DNA of 54,317 nt from Dolichospermum sp. LEGE 00240 (lineage in GTDB: Bacteria > Cyanobacteriota > Cyanobacteriia > Cyanobacteriales > Nostocaceae): the NCBI RefSeq assembly GCF_015207875.1, contig NZ_JADEVZ010000032.1, positions 1 through 54,317 of the forward strand. The letters run 5' to 3'. Shown one piece after another: positions 9,362 to 21,016 of the stretch; the stretch's first letter is position 1; each line of letters begins with the position of its first letter. Both the position numbers and the translations under genes were made by a program. The notes below the pieces were generated by a model, which was not told where the DNA came from, did no database searches, and was given only the letters and a program-made list of their open reading frames with translations.

Positions 9362-12300
9362 ATGACTAACGACGACAAATACATGGAATCCGCCTTTCTG
9401 TTACCCGACTTGATTGAAATTCAGCGTTCTAGCTTTCGCTGGTTTCTAGAAGAAGGGCTAATAGAAGAACTGAATTCTTTTAGTCCCATCACAGACTACA
9501 CTGGCAAACTAGAACTGCACTTTTTAGGTAATAACTATAAACTCAAAGAACCTAAATACAGCGTTGAAGAATCCAAGCGGAGAGACAGCACCTATGCAGT
9601 GCAAATGTATGTTCCTACCCGGCTACTGAACAAAGAAACAGGAGACATTAAAGAACAAGAAGTATTTATTGGTGATTTGCCCTTAATGACAGATAGAGGC
9701 ACATTTATAATTAATGGAGCCGAGCGCGTCATTGTCAATCAGATTGTGCGATCGCCTGGAGTTTACTATAAATCAGAAATTGATAAAAACGGCAGACGTA
9801 CCTATTCCGCCAGCTTAATTCCTAACCGGGGCGCATGGCTCAAATTTGAAACAGATCGTAATGACCTAGTTTGGGTACGGATAGATAAAACCCGGAAACT
9901 ATCCGCCCAGGTACTTCTGAAAGCACTGGGATTATCCGACAACGAAATTTTTGATGCCCTGCGCCATCCAGAATACTTCCAAAAAACCATCGAAAAAGAA
10001 GGGCAATTTTCCGAAGAAGAAGCCCTAATGGAATTATATCGAAAACTTCGTCCCGGTGAACCACCTACAGTTTTAGGCGGACAACAGCTTTTAGACTCCC
10101 GCTTCTTTGATCCTAAACGCTATGACCTGGGCAAAGTTGGTCGTTATAAACTCAACAAAAAACTGCGTCTTTCCGCCCCTGACACCATGCGCGTCCTCAC
10201 CCCTGGGGACATTCTCGCCGCCATTGATTACCTCATTAACCTAGAATACGACATCGGTAGCATTGATGACATTGACCACCTCGGAAATCGTCGAGTCAGA
10301 AGCGTTGGGGAGTTACTGCAAAACCAAGTCAGAGTCGGGTTAAATCGTTTAGAAAGAATTATTCGAGAACGGATGACCGTATCCGATGCCGAAGTTCTCA
10401 CCCCCGCATCCCTAGTTAACCCCAAACCCTTAGTCGCAGCCATCAAAGAATTCTTTGGTTCGAGCCAACTAAGTCAGTTCATGGATCAAACCAACCCCTT
10501 AGCGGAATTGACCCATAAACGCCGCCTCAGTGCCTTGGGACCAGGTGGTCTCACCAGAGAAAGAGCCGGGTTTGCAGTGCGAGATATTCACCCCAGCCAC
10601 TACGGACGGATTTGTCCCATCGAAACACCAGAGGGACCAAACGCCGGACTGATTGGTTCATTAGCTACCCATGCCCGTGTTAACCTCTACGGTTTTCTAG
10701 AAACACCTTTTAGACCAGTAGAAAACGGCAAAGTCTTATTCGATGTTCCGCCCGTCTACATGACAGCAGACGAAGAAGACGACCTCCGCACAGCCACCGG
10801 TGACGTTCCCCTCGATGAAAACGGTTACATCAAAGGACCACAAGTACCAGTTCGCTATCGCCAAGACTGGACAACCACCAGCCCTGAACAAGTGGATTAC
10901 GTGGCAGTATCCCCAGTCCAGATCGTCTCAGTAGCTACCAGCATGATTCCTTTCTTGGAACATGACGACGCTAACCGAGCGCTGATGGGTTCCAATATGC
11001 AACGCCAAGCAGTACCCCTGTTAAAACCAGAACGCCCCCTAGTGGGAACAGGTTTAGAAGCCCAAGCGGCGAGAGACTCCGGGATGGTCATAGTTTCCCG
11101 CACAGATGGCGATGTGGTCTATGTTGATGCCACAGAAATTCGTGTCCGTGCCAGCGGTCAATTGTCCGCAGCTAGTGGTAGTCAAGTTATTGAGAAAGGG
11201 CAAGAACTGAAATACAAACTTTCCAAATATCAACGCTCTAACCAAGATACCTGCTTAAACCAAAAACCATTGGTGAGAATTGGCGAAAAAGTCGTTGCCG
11301 GTCAGGTATTGGCAGATGGTTCTTCCACAGAAGGGGGAGAACTGGCATTAGGACAAAACATCGTTGTCGCCTATATGCCCTGGGAAGGTTACAACTACGA
11401 GGATGCGATTCTCATTTCCGAGCGCTTGGTGCAGGAAGATATCTATACCTCTATTCACATTGAAAAATACGAAATCGAGGCGCGACAAACCAAACTGGGA
11501 CCTGAAGAAATCACCAGAGAAATTCCCAACGTCGGTGAAGATGCCCTTAGACAGTTAGATGAACAAGGGATTATTCGCATTGGGGCATGGGTAGATGCTG
11601 GAGATATTCTCGTAGGGAAGGTAACACCCAAAGGAGAATCAGACCAACCCCCAGAAGAAAAACTGCTCCGGGCTATCTTTGGGGAAAAAGCCCGCGATGT
11701 CCGCGACAACTCTCTGCGAGTTCCCAATGGTGAAAAAGGTCGGGTAGTTGATGTCCGGTTATTCACCCGTGAACAGGGTGATGAACTGCCACCAGGGGCA
11801 AATATGGTAGTCCGGGTTTATGTAGCTCAAAAGCGCAAAATCCAAGTTGGCGACAAAATGGCAGGGAGACATGGTAACAAAGGGATCATTTCCCGGATTC
11901 TGCCTGCTGAAGATATGCCCTATTTAGACGATGGTTCACCTGTAGATATTGTTCTCAATCCCCTGGGTGTACCTAGCCGGATGAACGTCGGTCAGGTGTT
12001 TGAATGTTTGCTAGGTTGGGCTGGTCATAATTTGGGAGTGAGGTTCAAAATTACTCCTTTTGATGAAATGTATGGGGAAGAAACTTCCCGTCGCCTAGTT
12101 CACGGCAAACTCCAAGAAGCCAGAGACGAAACTGCTAAGGATTGGGTATATAACCCCGACAATGCCGGCAAAATCATGGTTTATGATGGTCGCACCGGCG
12201 AACCCTTTGACCGGGCGATTACTGTCGGTGTTGCCTATATGCTCAAACTAGTGCATTTGGTTGATGACAAGATTCACGCTCGTTCCACAGGTCCCTACTC

Positions 12301-12700
12301 TTTGGTGACTCAGCAACCGTTGGGTGGTAAGGCTCAACAGGGTGGGCAAAGATTTGGAGAAATGGAAGTGTGGGCGCTGGAGGCTTTCGGGGCTGCTTAT
12401 ACCTTGCAGGAGTTGTTAACAGTCAAGTCCGATGATATGCAGGGACGGAATGAAGCACTGAATGCGATCGTCAAAGGCAAAGCTATTCCCCGTCCTGGTA
12501 CTCCTGAATCCTTCAAGGTATTGATGCGCGAGTTGCAGTCTTTAGGCTTAGATATTGCTGTGCATAAGGTAGAAACCCAAGCAGATGGCAGTTCTTTGGA
12601 TGTGGAGGTAGACCTGATGGCAGACCAAGCCGCTCGCCGCACACCACCTAGACCCACCTATGAGTCCCTTTCCCGTGAATCTTTGGAAGGGGACGATTAG
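9362..12700 (+). CDS. rpoB: DNA-directed RNA polymerase beta subunit
   Basis: RpoB forms half of the RNA polymerase active-site cleft. The 1112-residue protein matches cyanobacterial RpoB throughout: [15 protein letters not shown] at the N-terminus, [18 protein letters not shown], the rifampicin-region stretch [40 protein letters not shown], the active-site region [11 protein letters not shown], and [20 protein letters not shown]. The rifampicin-binding residues look wild type. I place the start at ATG 9362 ([12 protein letters not shown]) because it agrees with remembered Nostoc RpoB and has AAAGG close upstream. The earlier ATG at 9281 would add 27 residues encoded by a dispersed repeat. 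Confidence 0.97.
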   Translation: MTNDDKYMESAFLLPDLIEIQRSSFRWFLEEGLIEELNSFSPITDYTGKLELHFLGNNYKLKEPKYSVEESKRRDSTYAVQMYVPTRLLNKETGDIKEQEVFIGDLPLMTDRGTFIINGAERVIVNQIVRSPGVYYKSEIDKNGRRTYSASLIPNRGAWLKFETDRNDLVWVRIDKTRKLSAQVLLKALGLSDNEIFDALRHPEYFQKTIEKEGQFSEEEALMELYRKLRPGEPPTVLGGQQLLDSRFFDPKRYDLGKVGRYKLNKKLRLSAPDTMRVLTPGDILAAIDYLINLEYDIGSIDDIDHLGNRRVRSVGELLQNQVRVGLNRLERIIRERMTVSDAEVLTPASLVNPKPLVAAIKEFFGSSQLSQFMDQTNPLAELTHKRRLSALGPGGLTRERAGFAVRDIHPSHYGRICPIETPEGPNAGLIGSLATHARVNLYGFLETPFRPVENGKVLFDVPPVYMTADEEDDLRTATGDVPLDENGYIKGPQVPVRYRQDWTTTSPEQVDYVAVSPVQIVSVATSMIPFLEHDDANRALMGSNMQRQAVPLLKPERPLVGTGLEAQAARDSGMVIVSRTDGDVVYVDATEIRVRASGQLSAASGSQVIEKGQELKYKLSKYQRSNQDTCLNQKPLVRIGEKVVAGQVLADGSSTEGGELALGQNIVVAYMPWEGYNYEDAILISERLVQEDIYTSIHIEKYEIEARQTKLGPEEITREIPNVGEDALRQLDEQGIIRIGAWVDAGDILVGKVTPKGESDQPPEEKLLRAIFGEKARDVRDNSLRVPNGEKGRVVDVRLFTREQGDELPPGANMVVRVYVAQKRKIQVGDKMAGRHGNKGIISRILPAEDMPYLDDGSPVDIVLNPLGVPSRMNVGQVFECLLGWAGHNLGVRFKITPFDEMYGEETSRRLVHGKLQEARDETAKDWVYNPDNAGKIMVYDGRTGEPFDRAITVGVAYMLKLVHLVDDKIHARSTGPYSLVTQQPLGGKAQQGGQRFGEMEVWALEAFGAAYTLQELLTVKSDDMQGRNEALNAIVKGKAIPRPGTPESFKVLMRELQSLGLDIAVHKVETQADGSSLDVEVDLMADQAARRTPPRPTYESLSRESLEGDD

Positions 12701-12888
12701 GGAGGCAGGTGACAGGTGACAGGGAACAGGGAACAGGTAGCAGGGGGCAGGGGGCAGGGAGCAGGGGTATAAATAATTTACTTCTTTCTTCTTTCTTCTT
12801 CCTTCTTCCTTCTTTCTTCCTTCTTTCTTTCTTTCTTTCTTCTTTCTTCTTCCTTCCTTCTCCTGACTTTTGACTTTTGACTTTTTTA
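12701..12888. repeat. long tandem-repeat spacer between rpoB and rpoC1
   Basis: Purine-rich heptamers (GGTGACA, GGGAACA, GGGGGCA) are followed by about 75 bp of TTCTTTCTTCC-type pyrimidine repeats and three copies of TTTTGAC. The last repeat reaches to within a few bases of the rpoC1 ATG, so no Shine-Dalgarno sequence is recognisable. The left purine and right pyrimidine arms could pair in the rpoBC1 mRNA. Confidence 0.85.
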
Positions 12889-12890
12889 AT

Positions 12891-14783
12891 ATGAGATCCC
12901 CCCAAAATAATCAATTTGACTACGTAAAAATTGGTATAGCTTCGCCGGAACGCATCCGCCAGTGGGGTGAACGTACCTTGCCTAATGGGCAACTTGTAGG
13001 TGAAGTTACCAAGCCAGAAACTATCAATTACCGCACTCTCAAGCCAGAAATGGATGGTTTGTTTTGTGAAAGAATTTTTGGTCCGGCTAAGGATTGGGAG
13101 TGCCATTGTGGTAAGTACAAGCGGGTGCGCCATAGAGGGATTGTCTGCGAGCGCTGTGGTGTAGAAGTAACAGAATCCCGCGTCCGTCGCCACAGAATGG
13201 GTTTTATTAAGTTGGCTGCCCCGGTGGCTCATGTGTGGTATCTCAAGGGGATTCCTAGCTATATTGCGATTCTCCTGGATATGCCGCTGCGGGATGTGGA
13301 GCAGATTGTTTATTTCAACTCTTACTGTGTTTTAGCTCCTGGTAACGCTGATACTCTGACCTACAAGCAACTGTTAAGCGAAGACCAGTGGCTAGAAATT
13401 GAGGATGCTATCTACAGCGAAGATTCCCAGTTAGAGGGTGTGGAAGTGGGCATTGGGGCAGAGGCTCTGTTGCGGCTGTTGGCGGATATTAATTTAGAGC
13501 AAGAGGCGGAAACCCTGCGGGAAGAAATCGAAAAAGCCAAGGGACAAAAACGGGCGAAGTTAATTAAACGCCTGCGGGTAATTGATAATTTCATCGCTAC
13601 TGGTTCTCAGCCAGAATGGATGGTCATGGAAATTATCCCCGTGATTCCCCCAGACTTGCGGCCAATGGTGCAGTTGGATGGGGGGCGGTTTGCTACCAGC
13701 GATTTGAATGATTTGTATCGCCGGGTGATTAACCGGAATAACCGTTTGGCTCGCTTGCAGGAAATTCTTGCGCCGGAAATTATTGTCCGTAACGAGAAAC
13801 GGATGCTGCAAGAGGCGGTAGATGCTTTGATTGATAATGGTCGCCGGGGACGGACGGTGGTGGGGGCTAATAACCGCCCGCTCAAATCCTTGTCGGACAT
13901 TATTGAGGGTAAACAAGGACGGTTCCGGCAAAACCTGTTGGGGAAACGGGTGGACTATTCAGGACGGTCAGTAATTGTCGTCGGTCCCAAGTTGAAGATT
14001 CACCAGTGTGGACTGCCGCGAGAAATGGCCATTGAGTTGTTCCAGCCCTTTGTGATCAATCGCTTGATTCGGTCGGGGATGGTGAATAATATCAAGGCGG
14101 CAAAGAAGCTGATTTCTCGTAATGATCCCAGTGTGTGGGATGTGTTGGAAGAGGTGATTGAGGGGCATCCGGTGATGTTAAACCGAGCGCCGACCCTGCA
14201 CCGCTTGGGGATTCAGGCGTTTGAACCGATTTTGGTGGAGGGGAGAGCAATTCAATTGCATCCTTTGGTCTGTCCGGCGTTTAACGCTGACTTTGATGGT
14301 GACCAAATGGCTGTTCACGTACCGTTGTCTTTGGAGAGTCAGGCAGAGGCGCGGTTGTTGATGTTGGCTTCTAATAATATTTTGTCACCGGCAACTGGTA
14401 AACCGATTGTGACTCCTAGCCAAGATATGGTCTTGGGAGCATATTATCTGACAGCGGAAAACCCCAATGCCACGAAGGGGGCAGGTAAGTATTTCTCCTC
14501 TTTGGATGATGTAATTATGGCTTATGAGGCGCAACAGGTGGAACTTCATGCCTATATTTACGTGCGCTTTGATGGGGAAATTGATTCAGGTGAACCGGAT
14601 AATGAACCGTTGGAAGTGATTGAGGACAAGGATAGTAAGGGTAAGGTGACAAGTCGCACCCTGATCTATAAGTTCCGCCGAGTCCGAGAAGATGGTCAGG
14701 GAAATCTGATTTCTCAGTACATTTATACGACTCCTGGCAGGGCGATTTATAACAAGGCGATTCAGGAAGCGATAGATGCCTAG
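12891..14783 (+). CDS. rpoC1: DNA-directed RNA polymerase gamma subunit
   Basis: In cyanobacteria and plastids the bacterial beta' subunit is split, and RpoC1 is its N-terminal half. The 630-residue protein has the zinc-binding set [20 protein letters not shown], the lid/rudder region, and the catalytic magnesium motif NADFDGDQM (about residue 470). It ends [16 protein letters not shown], where the split from rpoC2 normally occurs. The ATG at 12891 ([15 protein letters not shown]) fits other cyanobacteria. A TTG at 12870 in the tandem repeats would add MTFDFFN and is unlikely. No clear ribosome-binding site is left upstream because repeats abut the start. Confidence 0.97.
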   Translation: MRSPQNNQFDYVKIGIASPERIRQWGERTLPNGQLVGEVTKPETINYRTLKPEMDGLFCERIFGPAKDWECHCGKYKRVRHRGIVCERCGVEVTESRVRRHRMGFIKLAAPVAHVWYLKGIPSYIAILLDMPLRDVEQIVYFNSYCVLAPGNADTLTYKQLLSEDQWLEIEDAIYSEDSQLEGVEVGIGAEALLRLLADINLEQEAETLREEIEKAKGQKRAKLIKRLRVIDNFIATGSQPEWMVMEIIPVIPPDLRPMVQLDGGRFATSDLNDLYRRVINRNNRLARLQEILAPEIIVRNEKRMLQEAVDALIDNGRRGRTVVGANNRPLKSLSDIIEGKQGRFRQNLLGKRVDYSGRSVIVVGPKLKIHQCGLPREMAIELFQPFVINRLIRSGMVNNIKAAKKLISRNDPSVWDVLEEVIEGHPVMLNRAPTLHRLGIQAFEPILVEGRAIQLHPLVCPAFNADFDGDQMAVHVPLSLESQAEARLLMLASNNILSPATGKPIVTPSQDMVLGAYYLTAENPNATKGAGKYFSSLDDVIMAYEAQQVELHAYIYVRFDGEIDSGEPDNEPLEVIEDKDSKGKVTSRTLIYKFRRVREDGQGNLISQYIYTTPGRAIYNKAIQEAIDA

Positions 14784-14985
14784 AGAAAGGAGTCAGGAGT
14801 CAGAATGAAGAATGAAGAATGAAGAATGAAGAATGAAGAAGGAGGTAGGGGCGCAGGGTCTGCGCCCAATCACCGAACCAGAAGCAAGAAATTCCTTCCT
14901 TCTTTATCCTTCTTCTTTATTCTTTCTTCTCCTGACTCCTGACTCCTGACTCCTTCTTCTGACTCCTTCAACTAACAACTAACTC
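14784..14985. repeat. tandem and inverted repeats between rpoC1 and rpoC2
   Basis: GGAGTCA heptamers and five copies of GAATGAA are followed by the GC-rich palindrome GGCGCAGGGTCTGCGCC (14848-14865), pyrimidine repeats, and several CTGACTC heptamers. The outer arms are complementary (GGAGTCAGGAGTCA against CTGACTCCTGACTCC), so a long stem-loop can form inside the operon transcript. It could attenuate or process the message between rpoC1 and rpoC2, which is an inference. Confidence 0.8.
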
Positions 14986-14994
14986 CTAAAAATT

Positions 14995-17900
14995 ATGACT
15001 AAAGCAGTTTTTCGCAATCTGGTGGTGAACAAGGGTAAATTAAGAGACTTGATTTCCTGGTCTTTTACCCATTATGGAACGGCGCGGACGGCGGTGATGG
15101 CCGATAAACTCAAGGAGTTGGGTTTTCGCTATGCTACCAAGGCGGGGGTGTCTATTAGTGTGGATGATTTGATGATTCCACCTTCTAAGAAGGAACTGCT
15201 GGAGGCAGCAGAGACGGAGATTTTGGCGACGGAGGAACGGTATCAACGGGGGGAAATTACGGAAGTTGAACGTTTTCAAAAGGTAATTGATACTTGGAAC
15301 AGTACCTCAGAAGCTCTCAAGGATGAGGTGGTGGTGCATTTCAAAAAAACCAATCCCCTCAACTCCGTGTATATGATGGCTTTTTCGGGGGCGCGGGGAA
15401 ATATTTCCCAGGTGCGGCAGTTGGTGGGGATGCGGGGACTGATGGCAGATCCCCAGGGGGAAATTATAGATTTACCAATTAAGACCAATTTCCGCGAGGG
15501 GTTGACGGTAACAGAATATATTATTTCTAGTTATGGGGCGCGGAAGGGGCTGGTGGATACGGCGCTGCGGACTGCTGACTCAGGGTACTTAACCCGGCGG
15601 TTGGTGGATGTGTCCCAGGATGTGATTGTGCGAGAGTTTGACTGTGGCACTAATCGCGGTTTGACGATTGGGGCGATGGTGGAGGGGAATAAAACTCTGA
15701 TTAAACTGGCGACGCGGTTGATGGGTCGAGTGGTGGGTGAGGATGTGGTGCATCCAGAAACGGGGGAAATAATTGCCCATCGGAATACCCCCATTGATGA
15801 TGACTTGGCGATCGCCATCCAAAAAGCCGGAGTCCAGAAGGTAACAGTCCGCAGTCCTTTGACCTGTGAGGCGGCCCGGTCTGTGTGTCAGCACTGCTAT
15901 GGCTGGAGTTTAGCCCATGCCAAGATGGTGGATTTGGGTGAAGCTGTGGGGATTATTGCGGCGCAAAGTATTGGCGAACCGGGGACACAGTTAACCATGC
16001 GGACATTCCACACCGGGGGTGTATTCACAGGGGAAGTAGCCCAACAGGTGCGATCGCAGGTGTCAGGAACAGTGAAAATTCCGCGCAAGTTACAAACCCG
16101 TCCCTATCGCACCCGTCATGGTGAGGATGCCTTGTATGTGGAAGCCAATGGAACTTTGACAATTGAAGGGGATAAGAAATCAGGAACGGGGGAAAGCCAA
16201 GAAATTGCCGTTACCCAAGGTTCGACTCTGTATATCCACAATGGTCAACAGGTATTGGCAGATCACTTGGTGGCGGAGGTGGCACTGGGGGGTAGAACTA
16301 CCAGAACCAATACGGAAAAAGCCGTCAAGGATGTGGCGACCGACTTGGCTGGTGAGGTGAAGTTTGCCGATGTGGTGGCGGAACAAAAAACCGACCGTCA
16401 GGGTAACACCACTGTCACAGCCTCTAGAGGGGGGTTGATTTGGATTCTGTCGGGGGATGTATATAATTTACTGCCCGGAGCAGAGTTGGTGGTGAAAAAT
16501 GGCGATGCGGTGGAGACCAATGGAGTCCTAGCGGAAACCAAATTGACCACAGTGCATGGGGGTGTGGTGCGCTTACCAGAAGCAATTCCCGGGAAAGCCA
16601 CCAGGGAAATTGAGATTATTACCGCTTCCGTGGTGTTGGATCAGGCAGCGGTGACTATCCAGAGTTCCCAAGGACGGAATAGTTACCTGATTACCACCAC
16701 CAATCCTGATAATGGGGCAATATCGGAGTTTAACTTGCGGGCGACTCCAGGGGCGAAGGTGCAAAATGGTCAGGTAGTGGCAGAATTGATTGATGACCAG
16801 TACCGGACAACCACTGGGGGCTTGCTGAAGTTTGCCGAAGTGGAAGTACAGAAAAAAGGTAAGGCCAAATTGGGCTATGAGGTAGTCCAGGGGGGAACCC
16901 TGCTGTGGATACCAGAAGAAACCCATGAGGTGAATAAGGATATTTCCCTGTTACGGGTGGAGGATGGCCAATATGTGGAAGCGGGGACTGAAGTAGTTCA
17001 GGATTTATTCTGCCAAACCGGGGGGGTAGTGGAAATTACCCAAAAGAACGATATTTTGCGGGAGGTGGTGATTAAACCCGGTGAACTGTTGATGGTGGAT
17101 GATCCAGAAGCAGCGATCGCCCATGACAATACTTTCTTGCAACCCGGTGAGGAACTGCAAGGGACTGTAGCCACAGAATTGCGCTATGTCCAGTATGTAG
17201 AAACTCCCGAAGGTCCAGGCTTGCTGAGTCGTCCGGTGGTGGAATTTGCTGTCCCCACCAACCCTGATGTGCCAGCGACAACTTCCGTGAGTCAACAGAC
17301 CGGACGCTCGATTCAACTGCGGGCGGTGCAACGGATTCCCTACAAGGATTCGGAACGGGTGAAGTCGGTGGAGGGTGTGGAACTGCTACGGACACAGATT
17401 GTCCTAGAAATTGAGCAGGACACGGAAGGAGAACATGGCAGTTCCCCCTTGGCGGCGGACATTGAACTGATTGCTGACCCAGAAGATCCAGAGATTCAAA
17501 GATTGCAGTTGGTGATTTTAGAGTCTTTGGTCGTGCGGCGAGACATTACCGCCGATGCCACCCAAGGCAGTACCCAAACTAATTTAGAAGTAGTGGATGG
17601 TGAGACCATTGAACCAGGGGCAGTGGTAGCCCGAACGAAGATCCTCTGTAAAGAAGGGGGCATAGTCCGGGGTGTGCAACAGGGGGCGGAAACAGTGCGC
17701 CGTTGTTTGGTATTGCGTGCCAATGATTTGGTAACGGTGAATACCAATGTCTTGCCCACCGTCGGTAAAGGTGATTTGGTAGTAGAAGGAAGTGCGATCG
17801 CGCCGGGGATATTTGCGGCTGAATCAGGGCAGGTAGTGGAAGTGAAAGCAGGTGACAGGGAACAGAGAATAGGTGACAGAAATGCTTCTTCACTGTCACC

Positions 17901-19119
17901 TGTCACCTCTAACCTGTCACCTTCTTCTCACACCATTACCCTCCGCGTCGGTCGTCCTTACCGGGTGAGTCCGGGGGCGGTGTTACAGGTGGAAGATGGG
18001 GATTTGGTGCAACGGGGTGATAACTTGGTGTTGTTGGTATTTGAACGCGCCAAGACTGGGGACATTATTCAAGGTTTGCCCCGGATTGAGGAACTGCTAG
18101 AAGCCCGTAAACCCAAGGAAGCCTGTATTTTAGCCCGTCGTCCGGGGGAAGTGAAGATAGTCTATGGCGATGGAGATGAGGTGACATCCATCACTAGAGA
18201 AGCCTATGCCATTAAGATTGTCGAAGCCAATGGCACAGTCACCGACTACCCCCTCGGACCTGGACAAAACCTGATTGTTCCCGACGGGGCGCACATTGTA
18301 GCCGGACAACCCCTGACAGACGGACCCTCCAACCCCCACGAGATTCTGGAGATATTCTTCAGTTTGGGGTCAGAGGATGGGGTCTATGCCTGTGCTTCCC
18401 ACGCCTTGCAGAAGGTACAAACCTTTTTGGTGAACGAGGTGCAGATGGTGTACCAATCCCAAGGCATTGACATTTCCGACAAACACATCGAGGTAATTGT
18501 CCGACAAATGACCAACAAGGTGCGGATTGATGACGGTGGCGACACCACCATGCTACCAGGGGAACTGGTAGAACTCCGGCAGGTAGAACAGGTGAACGAA
18601 GCTATGGCCATTACCGGTGGGGCAAGGGCAGAATACACTCCCATGCTGTTGGGGATTACCAAGGCATCGTTGAACACCGATAGTTTCATCTCTGCTGCTT
18701 CCTTCCAAGAAACCACCAGGGTCTTAACAGAGGCTGCCATTGAGGGCAAATCGGACTGGCTGCGGGGACTGAAGGAAAACGTGATCATTGGGCGCTTGAT
18801 TCCGGCGGGAACTGGCTACAATACCTATGAGGAAGCGGGGGTAATTGACGATTACGTAGTAGACATGGGCAATGGCATCTTAGACGAAGTGGATGATCCA
18901 CTGGACATGGTGCTAGATGACCGCACGGCGAAACTCTACAACCTGGATGCACCGGGCATGGGCGACGGTGGCTTTGGTAGCAAGATCGGGGAACGACTAC
19001 TCCTCGATGAGGATGATTTAATTGCTGATGAAATTAACGACCTAGTTATAGAAGAGGACGATGATTTCGAGGAAGAAGATGACGATGATAACGATGATGA
19101 TGATTTTGATGATGAGTAA
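14995..19119 (+). CDS. rpoC2: DNA-directed RNA polymerase beta' subunit (C-terminal half)
   Basis: RpoC2 carries the trigger-loop and clamp parts of the split beta' subunit and, in cyanobacteria, a very large insertion of SBHM repeats. The 1374-residue protein contains [32 protein letters not shown], the zinc cysteines C-x6-CQHC ([11 protein letters not shown]), [23 protein letters not shown] at the trigger loop, and the SBHM insertion (about residues 350-990). After the conserved GRLIPAGTG it ends in a highly acidic tail of Asp/Glu. Part of the insertion (about residues 952-980) is encoded by heptamer tandem repeats, as described separately. The protein should be functional because the frame is intact. 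Confidence 0.97.
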   Translation: MTKAVFRNLVVNKGKLRDLISWSFTHYGTARTAVMADKLKELGFRYATKAGVSISVDDLMIPPSKKELLEAAETEILATEERYQRGEITEVERFQKVIDTWNSTSEALKDEVVVHFKKTNPLNSVYMMAFSGARGNISQVRQLVGMRGLMADPQGEIIDLPIKTNFREGLTVTEYIISSYGARKGLVDTALRTADSGYLTRRLVDVSQDVIVREFDCGTNRGLTIGAMVEGNKTLIKLATRLMGRVVGEDVVHPETGEIIAHRNTPIDDDLAIAIQKAGVQKVTVRSPLTCEAARSVCQHCYGWSLAHAKMVDLGEAVGIIAAQSIGEPGTQLTMRTFHTGGVFTGEVAQQVRSQVSGTVKIPRKLQTRPYRTRHGEDALYVEANGTLTIEGDKKSGTGESQEIAVTQGSTLYIHNGQQVLADHLVAEVALGGRTTRTNTEKAVKDVATDLAGEVKFADVVAEQKTDRQGNTTVTASRGGLIWILSGDVYNLLPGAELVVKNGDAVETNGVLAETKLTTVHGGVVRLPEAIPGKATREIEIITASVVLDQAAVTIQSSQGRNSYLITTTNPDNGAISEFNLRATPGAKVQNGQVVAELIDDQYRTTTGGLLKFAEVEVQKKGKAKLGYEVVQGGTLLWIPEETHEVNKDISLLRVEDGQYVEAGTEVVQDLFCQTGGVVEITQKNDILREVVIKPGELLMVDDPEAAIAHDNTFLQPGEELQGTVATELRYVQYVETPEGPGLLSRPVVEFAVPTNPDVPATTSVSQQTGRSIQLRAVQRIPYKDSERVKSVEGVELLRTQIVLEIEQDTEGEHGSSPLAADIELIADPEDPEIQRLQLVILESLVVRRDITADATQGSTQTNLEVVDGETIEPGAVVARTKILCKEGGIVRGVQQGAETVRRCLVLRANDLVTVNTNVLPTVGKGDLVVEGSAIAPGIFAAESGQVVEVKAGDREQRIGDRNASSLSPVTSNLSPSSHTITLRVGRPYRVSPGAVLQVEDGDLVQRGDNLVLLVFERAKTGDIIQGLPRIEELLEARKPKEACILARRPGEVKIVYGDGDEVTSITREAYAIKIVEANGTVTDYPLGPGQNLIVPDGAHIVAGQPLTDGPSNPHEILEIFFSLGSEDGVYACASHALQKVQTFLVNEVQMVYQSQGIDISDKHIEVIVRQMTNKVRIDDGGDTTMLPGELVELRQVEQVNEAMAITGGARAEYTPMLLGITKASLNTDSFISAASFQETTRVLTEAAIEGKSDWLRGLKENVIIGRLIPAGTGYNTYEEAGVIDDYVVDMGNGILDEVDDPLDMVLDDRTAKLYNLDAPGMGDGGFGSKIGERLLLDEDDLIADEINDLVIEEDDDFEEEDDDDNDDDDFDDE
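17849..17930. repeat. heptamer tandem/inverted repeat inserted in frame inside rpoC2
   Basis: AGGTGACAGGGAACAGAG and AGGTGACAG on the left are the reverse complement, in pattern, of CTGTCACCTGTCACC and CCTGTCACC on the right. Such repeats are otherwise intergenic in this window. Here they encode roughly [14 protein letters not shown] and [12 protein letters not shown] in the variable SBHM insertion, without breaking the frame. The mRNA segment would form a strong hairpin. Confidence 0.8.
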
Positions 19120-19130
19120 AATCTAGTTAA

Positions 19131-19166
19131 ATAATGGATAATTGGTAATGAATAATTATCCATTAT
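19131..19166. terminator. inverted repeat after rpoC2, possible bidirectional terminator
   Basis: A 13-base stem, ATAATGGATAATT with AATTATCCATTAT, and a 10-base loop lies between convergent rpoC2 and the small gene at 19173. A TATTAAAA run follows. The stem is AT-rich, so its strength as an intrinsic terminator is uncertain. Confidence 0.5.
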
Positions 19167-19172
19167 CCATTA

Positions 19173-19571
19173 TTAAAAATCACCTAACTTGATTTTAATT
19201 CCAGAATCTAGGGGAGGAACTTTAAGATATTCAACTGGCTCATAAGGTTTACGATTTGAGTTATTCGTATTGGGGCATAATTTCAAAAAAGATTCTGGAT
19301 TCTTGATATAATCAAGAGGACTTGCTTTTTTACATTCTGGCTTGCTGATACTAAAATATGGTTCAGGTTCAGGATTAACTTGAGGTATTTGATGCCAATA
19401 ACTATCAATTGTGATTGGTTGGGTGATTAAATCTGCTGATTGATGATGTTCAACTCCGACGTTAGAAACTGATTGAGTTTTAGCATTTACACCTTTATGG
19501 GCAAAAAACTCACACAACAAAAAAGTTAAGATTCCTACGGAGCGCTTCGCTATCAAAAAAGGTAATTTCAT
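19173..19571 (-). CDS. small secreted hypothetical protein
   Basis: The product of about 132 residues begins with a plausible signal peptide, MKLPFLIAKRSVGILTFLL, ending near VNAK. A polar Pro/Asn/Lys-rich chain without recognised domains follows and ends PPLDSGIKIKLGDF. I chose ATG 19571 over 19595 because it puts the charged n-region at the start of the signal peptide. The codons for IAKRSVG coincide with a dispersed repeat (CGAAGCGCTCCGTAGG), suggesting the repeat landed in the signal region without loss of frame. The function is unknown. It is convergent with rpoC2. Confidence 0.5.
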   Translation of the reverse strand: MKLPFLIAKRSVGILTFLLCEFFAHKGVNAKTQSVSNVGVEHHQSADLITQPITIDSYWHQIPQVNPEPEPYFSISKPECKKASPLDYIKNPESFLKLCPNTNNSNRKPYEPVEYLKVPPLDSGIKIKLGDF

Positions 19572-19750
19572 TTGATTATGGTGAAGAAGTGGCAAGTTTT
19601 TGGTTGATGATTACAATATAACCTTTCCTAGTCTGATGAAATCCAAATTTATCTGCGTTTATCTGCGGTTAATTATTTCTTGATGCTGTATATAACTTTT
19701 AATTTTCGGGTAATTAATCGTCACTCTTTGAGCAAATTTCTAATTTATTT

Positions 19751-20296
19751 ATGACAACAGAAATAAACTTACCAACCCTAGCTAGTTTGGAATATCATCC
19801 TTATATTGATCATGATGGTGAAATCATAGTTACCTTTCAAGAAAAAATTGGAGTTTACGCAATTTTTAATCAGGATAAAATTCTGCAATTTGTTGGCTAT
19901 TCTCGTGATATTTATCTAAGTTTAAAGCAGCATTTAGTCCGTCAACCCCAAAATTGTTATTGGGTAAAGGTACAAACTATAGAACGTCCTAATCGAACAA
20001 TTTTAGAAGCTATTGAAAGTGCTTGGATTACGGAAAATGCTAATCCTGATCTTCCGAATATCGAAAATAAACACAAGTGGAATAATCCTATAGATGTGAA
20101 AGCATTAATGACACCAGAAGAAGAAAATAATTATCAAAATATAGCTATTGATGAATTAGGAAAAAGCAAGGTTTTAAAAAATGTGGCGCGGCGGGTTGAA
20201 GAAGAAATTTTAGGAGTTCTCAAAGACCGGGGAGTCAATACTCAAATCCGCTTTAATCCCAAATTAAAAGAAACAGGATTATTAGATTTAAAATAA
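19751..20296 (+). CDS. GIY-YIG domain protein
   Basis: This 181-residue protein has a GIY-YIG-like core at residues 33-100. GVYAIFNQDKILQFVGYSRD corresponds to the G-hydrophobic-Y and Y-hydrophobic-G strands, here VGYSRD. The helix that follows is SLKQHLVRQP. The catalytic Arg and Glu of true nucleases are not all obvious, so it may be a structural relative. Cyanobacteria and plastids share such short GIY-YIG proteins. A C-terminal helical part (about 120-181) is unique to the group. It is monocistronic by position. Confidence 0.7.
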   Translation: MTTEINLPTLASLEYHPYIDHDGEIIVTFQEKIGVYAIFNQDKILQFVGYSRDIYLSLKQHLVRQPQNCYWVKVQTIERPNRTILEAIESAWITENANPDLPNIENKHKWNNPIDVKALMTPEEENNYQNIAIDELGKSKVLKNVARRVEEEILGVLKDRGVNTQIRFNPKLKETGLLDLK

Positions 20297-20522
20297 ATTA
20301 CAGCAAATTGTCATCAAACCTGGAACAATTTTACCCGCCCTGACCATTTGATGATACCTGAGTTCGACATAAGCTAATTTTTGGAAAACTGCCGCAAATA
20401 TGAGTCTTAAACCCTTATGATCTCGTTGCTGTTCGCGTAGCGTCTCCGAAGGAGAAACTCCGAACTCCTAACACGATGATAAACGGCTGTGGGGATAACA
20501 ATCCCAGTGTAAAGTTTTTGGA

Positions 20523-20842
20523 GTAAGTCAAATTAGGGAAGCAAAGCTCAATTTACAACAGTCGGAGGGGGATACCCAAGGACGAATTCAACAGGCAAAA
20601 TCTAATGTAGCGGCGGCTAAAGCTCAATTATTACAAACTCAAGCTCAAGTTAAGCAAACAGAGGCAGAGGTAAAATTAGCGAGAATCAACAGCGATCGCT
20701 ATGCCCAGCTGATCAAAGAAGGTGCTATTAATCAACAACAATTTGACCAATCACAAACTACATTGGAGACAGCCATAGCCACTCTAGAAGCCCGAAAAGC
20801 GGCTGTAAATGCGGCAAAAGAACAATTAGCCCGGATTTCTCA
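20523..20842 (+). pseudogene. internal fragment of an HlyD-type membrane fusion protein
   Basis: The frame from about 20529 encodes QIREAKLNLQQSEGDTQGR, then a coiled coil rich in AQLLQTQAQVKQTEAEVKLA. It continues with YAQLIKEGAINQQQFDQSQT, which is the hairpin tip typical of HlyD/MFP adaptors. It has no start codon or membrane anchor at the 5' side. At the 3' side similarity ends at QLARI, exactly where the repeat at 20831 begins. It is not the source of the intact devB-like gene at 39.4 kb, which has different residues. I infer a deletion remnant joined to the repeat. Confidence 0.75.
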
Positions 20843-21016
20843 CAAGCGAAAAAAATTGTTCATAAAGAGTAAAACAAAGGAAGTTTATTTGATACATAAA
20901 TAGTAAAGATGAAAAAAGGATATCTTCTAAGTATATTTTTGATAAACTTAGTTAAATATCAAGAGCTATTCAGGTAATATATACTGATATAAATAATTGA
21001 ATAGTAAAATTAGGCA
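20831..21016 (+). repeat. repeat A, copy 1 (about 186 bp, non-coding)
   Basis: From CCGGATTTCTCACAAGCG to about AAAATTAGGCAT this stretch is closely similar to 42945-43132 in the same orientation. Shared blocks include CATAAAGAGTAAAACAAAGG, AAATATCAAGAGCTATTCAGG and ATATAAATAATTGAATA. Neither copy has a conserved open frame. Its left edge abuts the HlyD remnant here and an unrelated sequence in copy 2, which shows that the edge is an element boundary. Confidence 0.75.

Noticed and set aside
12701-12888. Possible CRISPR or minisatellite array
   Set aside because: Units are 7 bp with no spacers, the known heptamer repeat type of heterocystous cyanobacteria.
12870-12890. TTG start extending rpoC1
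   Set aside because: The added residues are encoded by TTTTGAC tandem repeats, and the ATG at 12891 matches the family N-terminus.
15531-18788. Several long minus-strand frames within rpoC2 and rpoB
   Set aside because: They are antisense shadows of a well-conserved coding sequence, with no family similarity or ribosome-binding sites.
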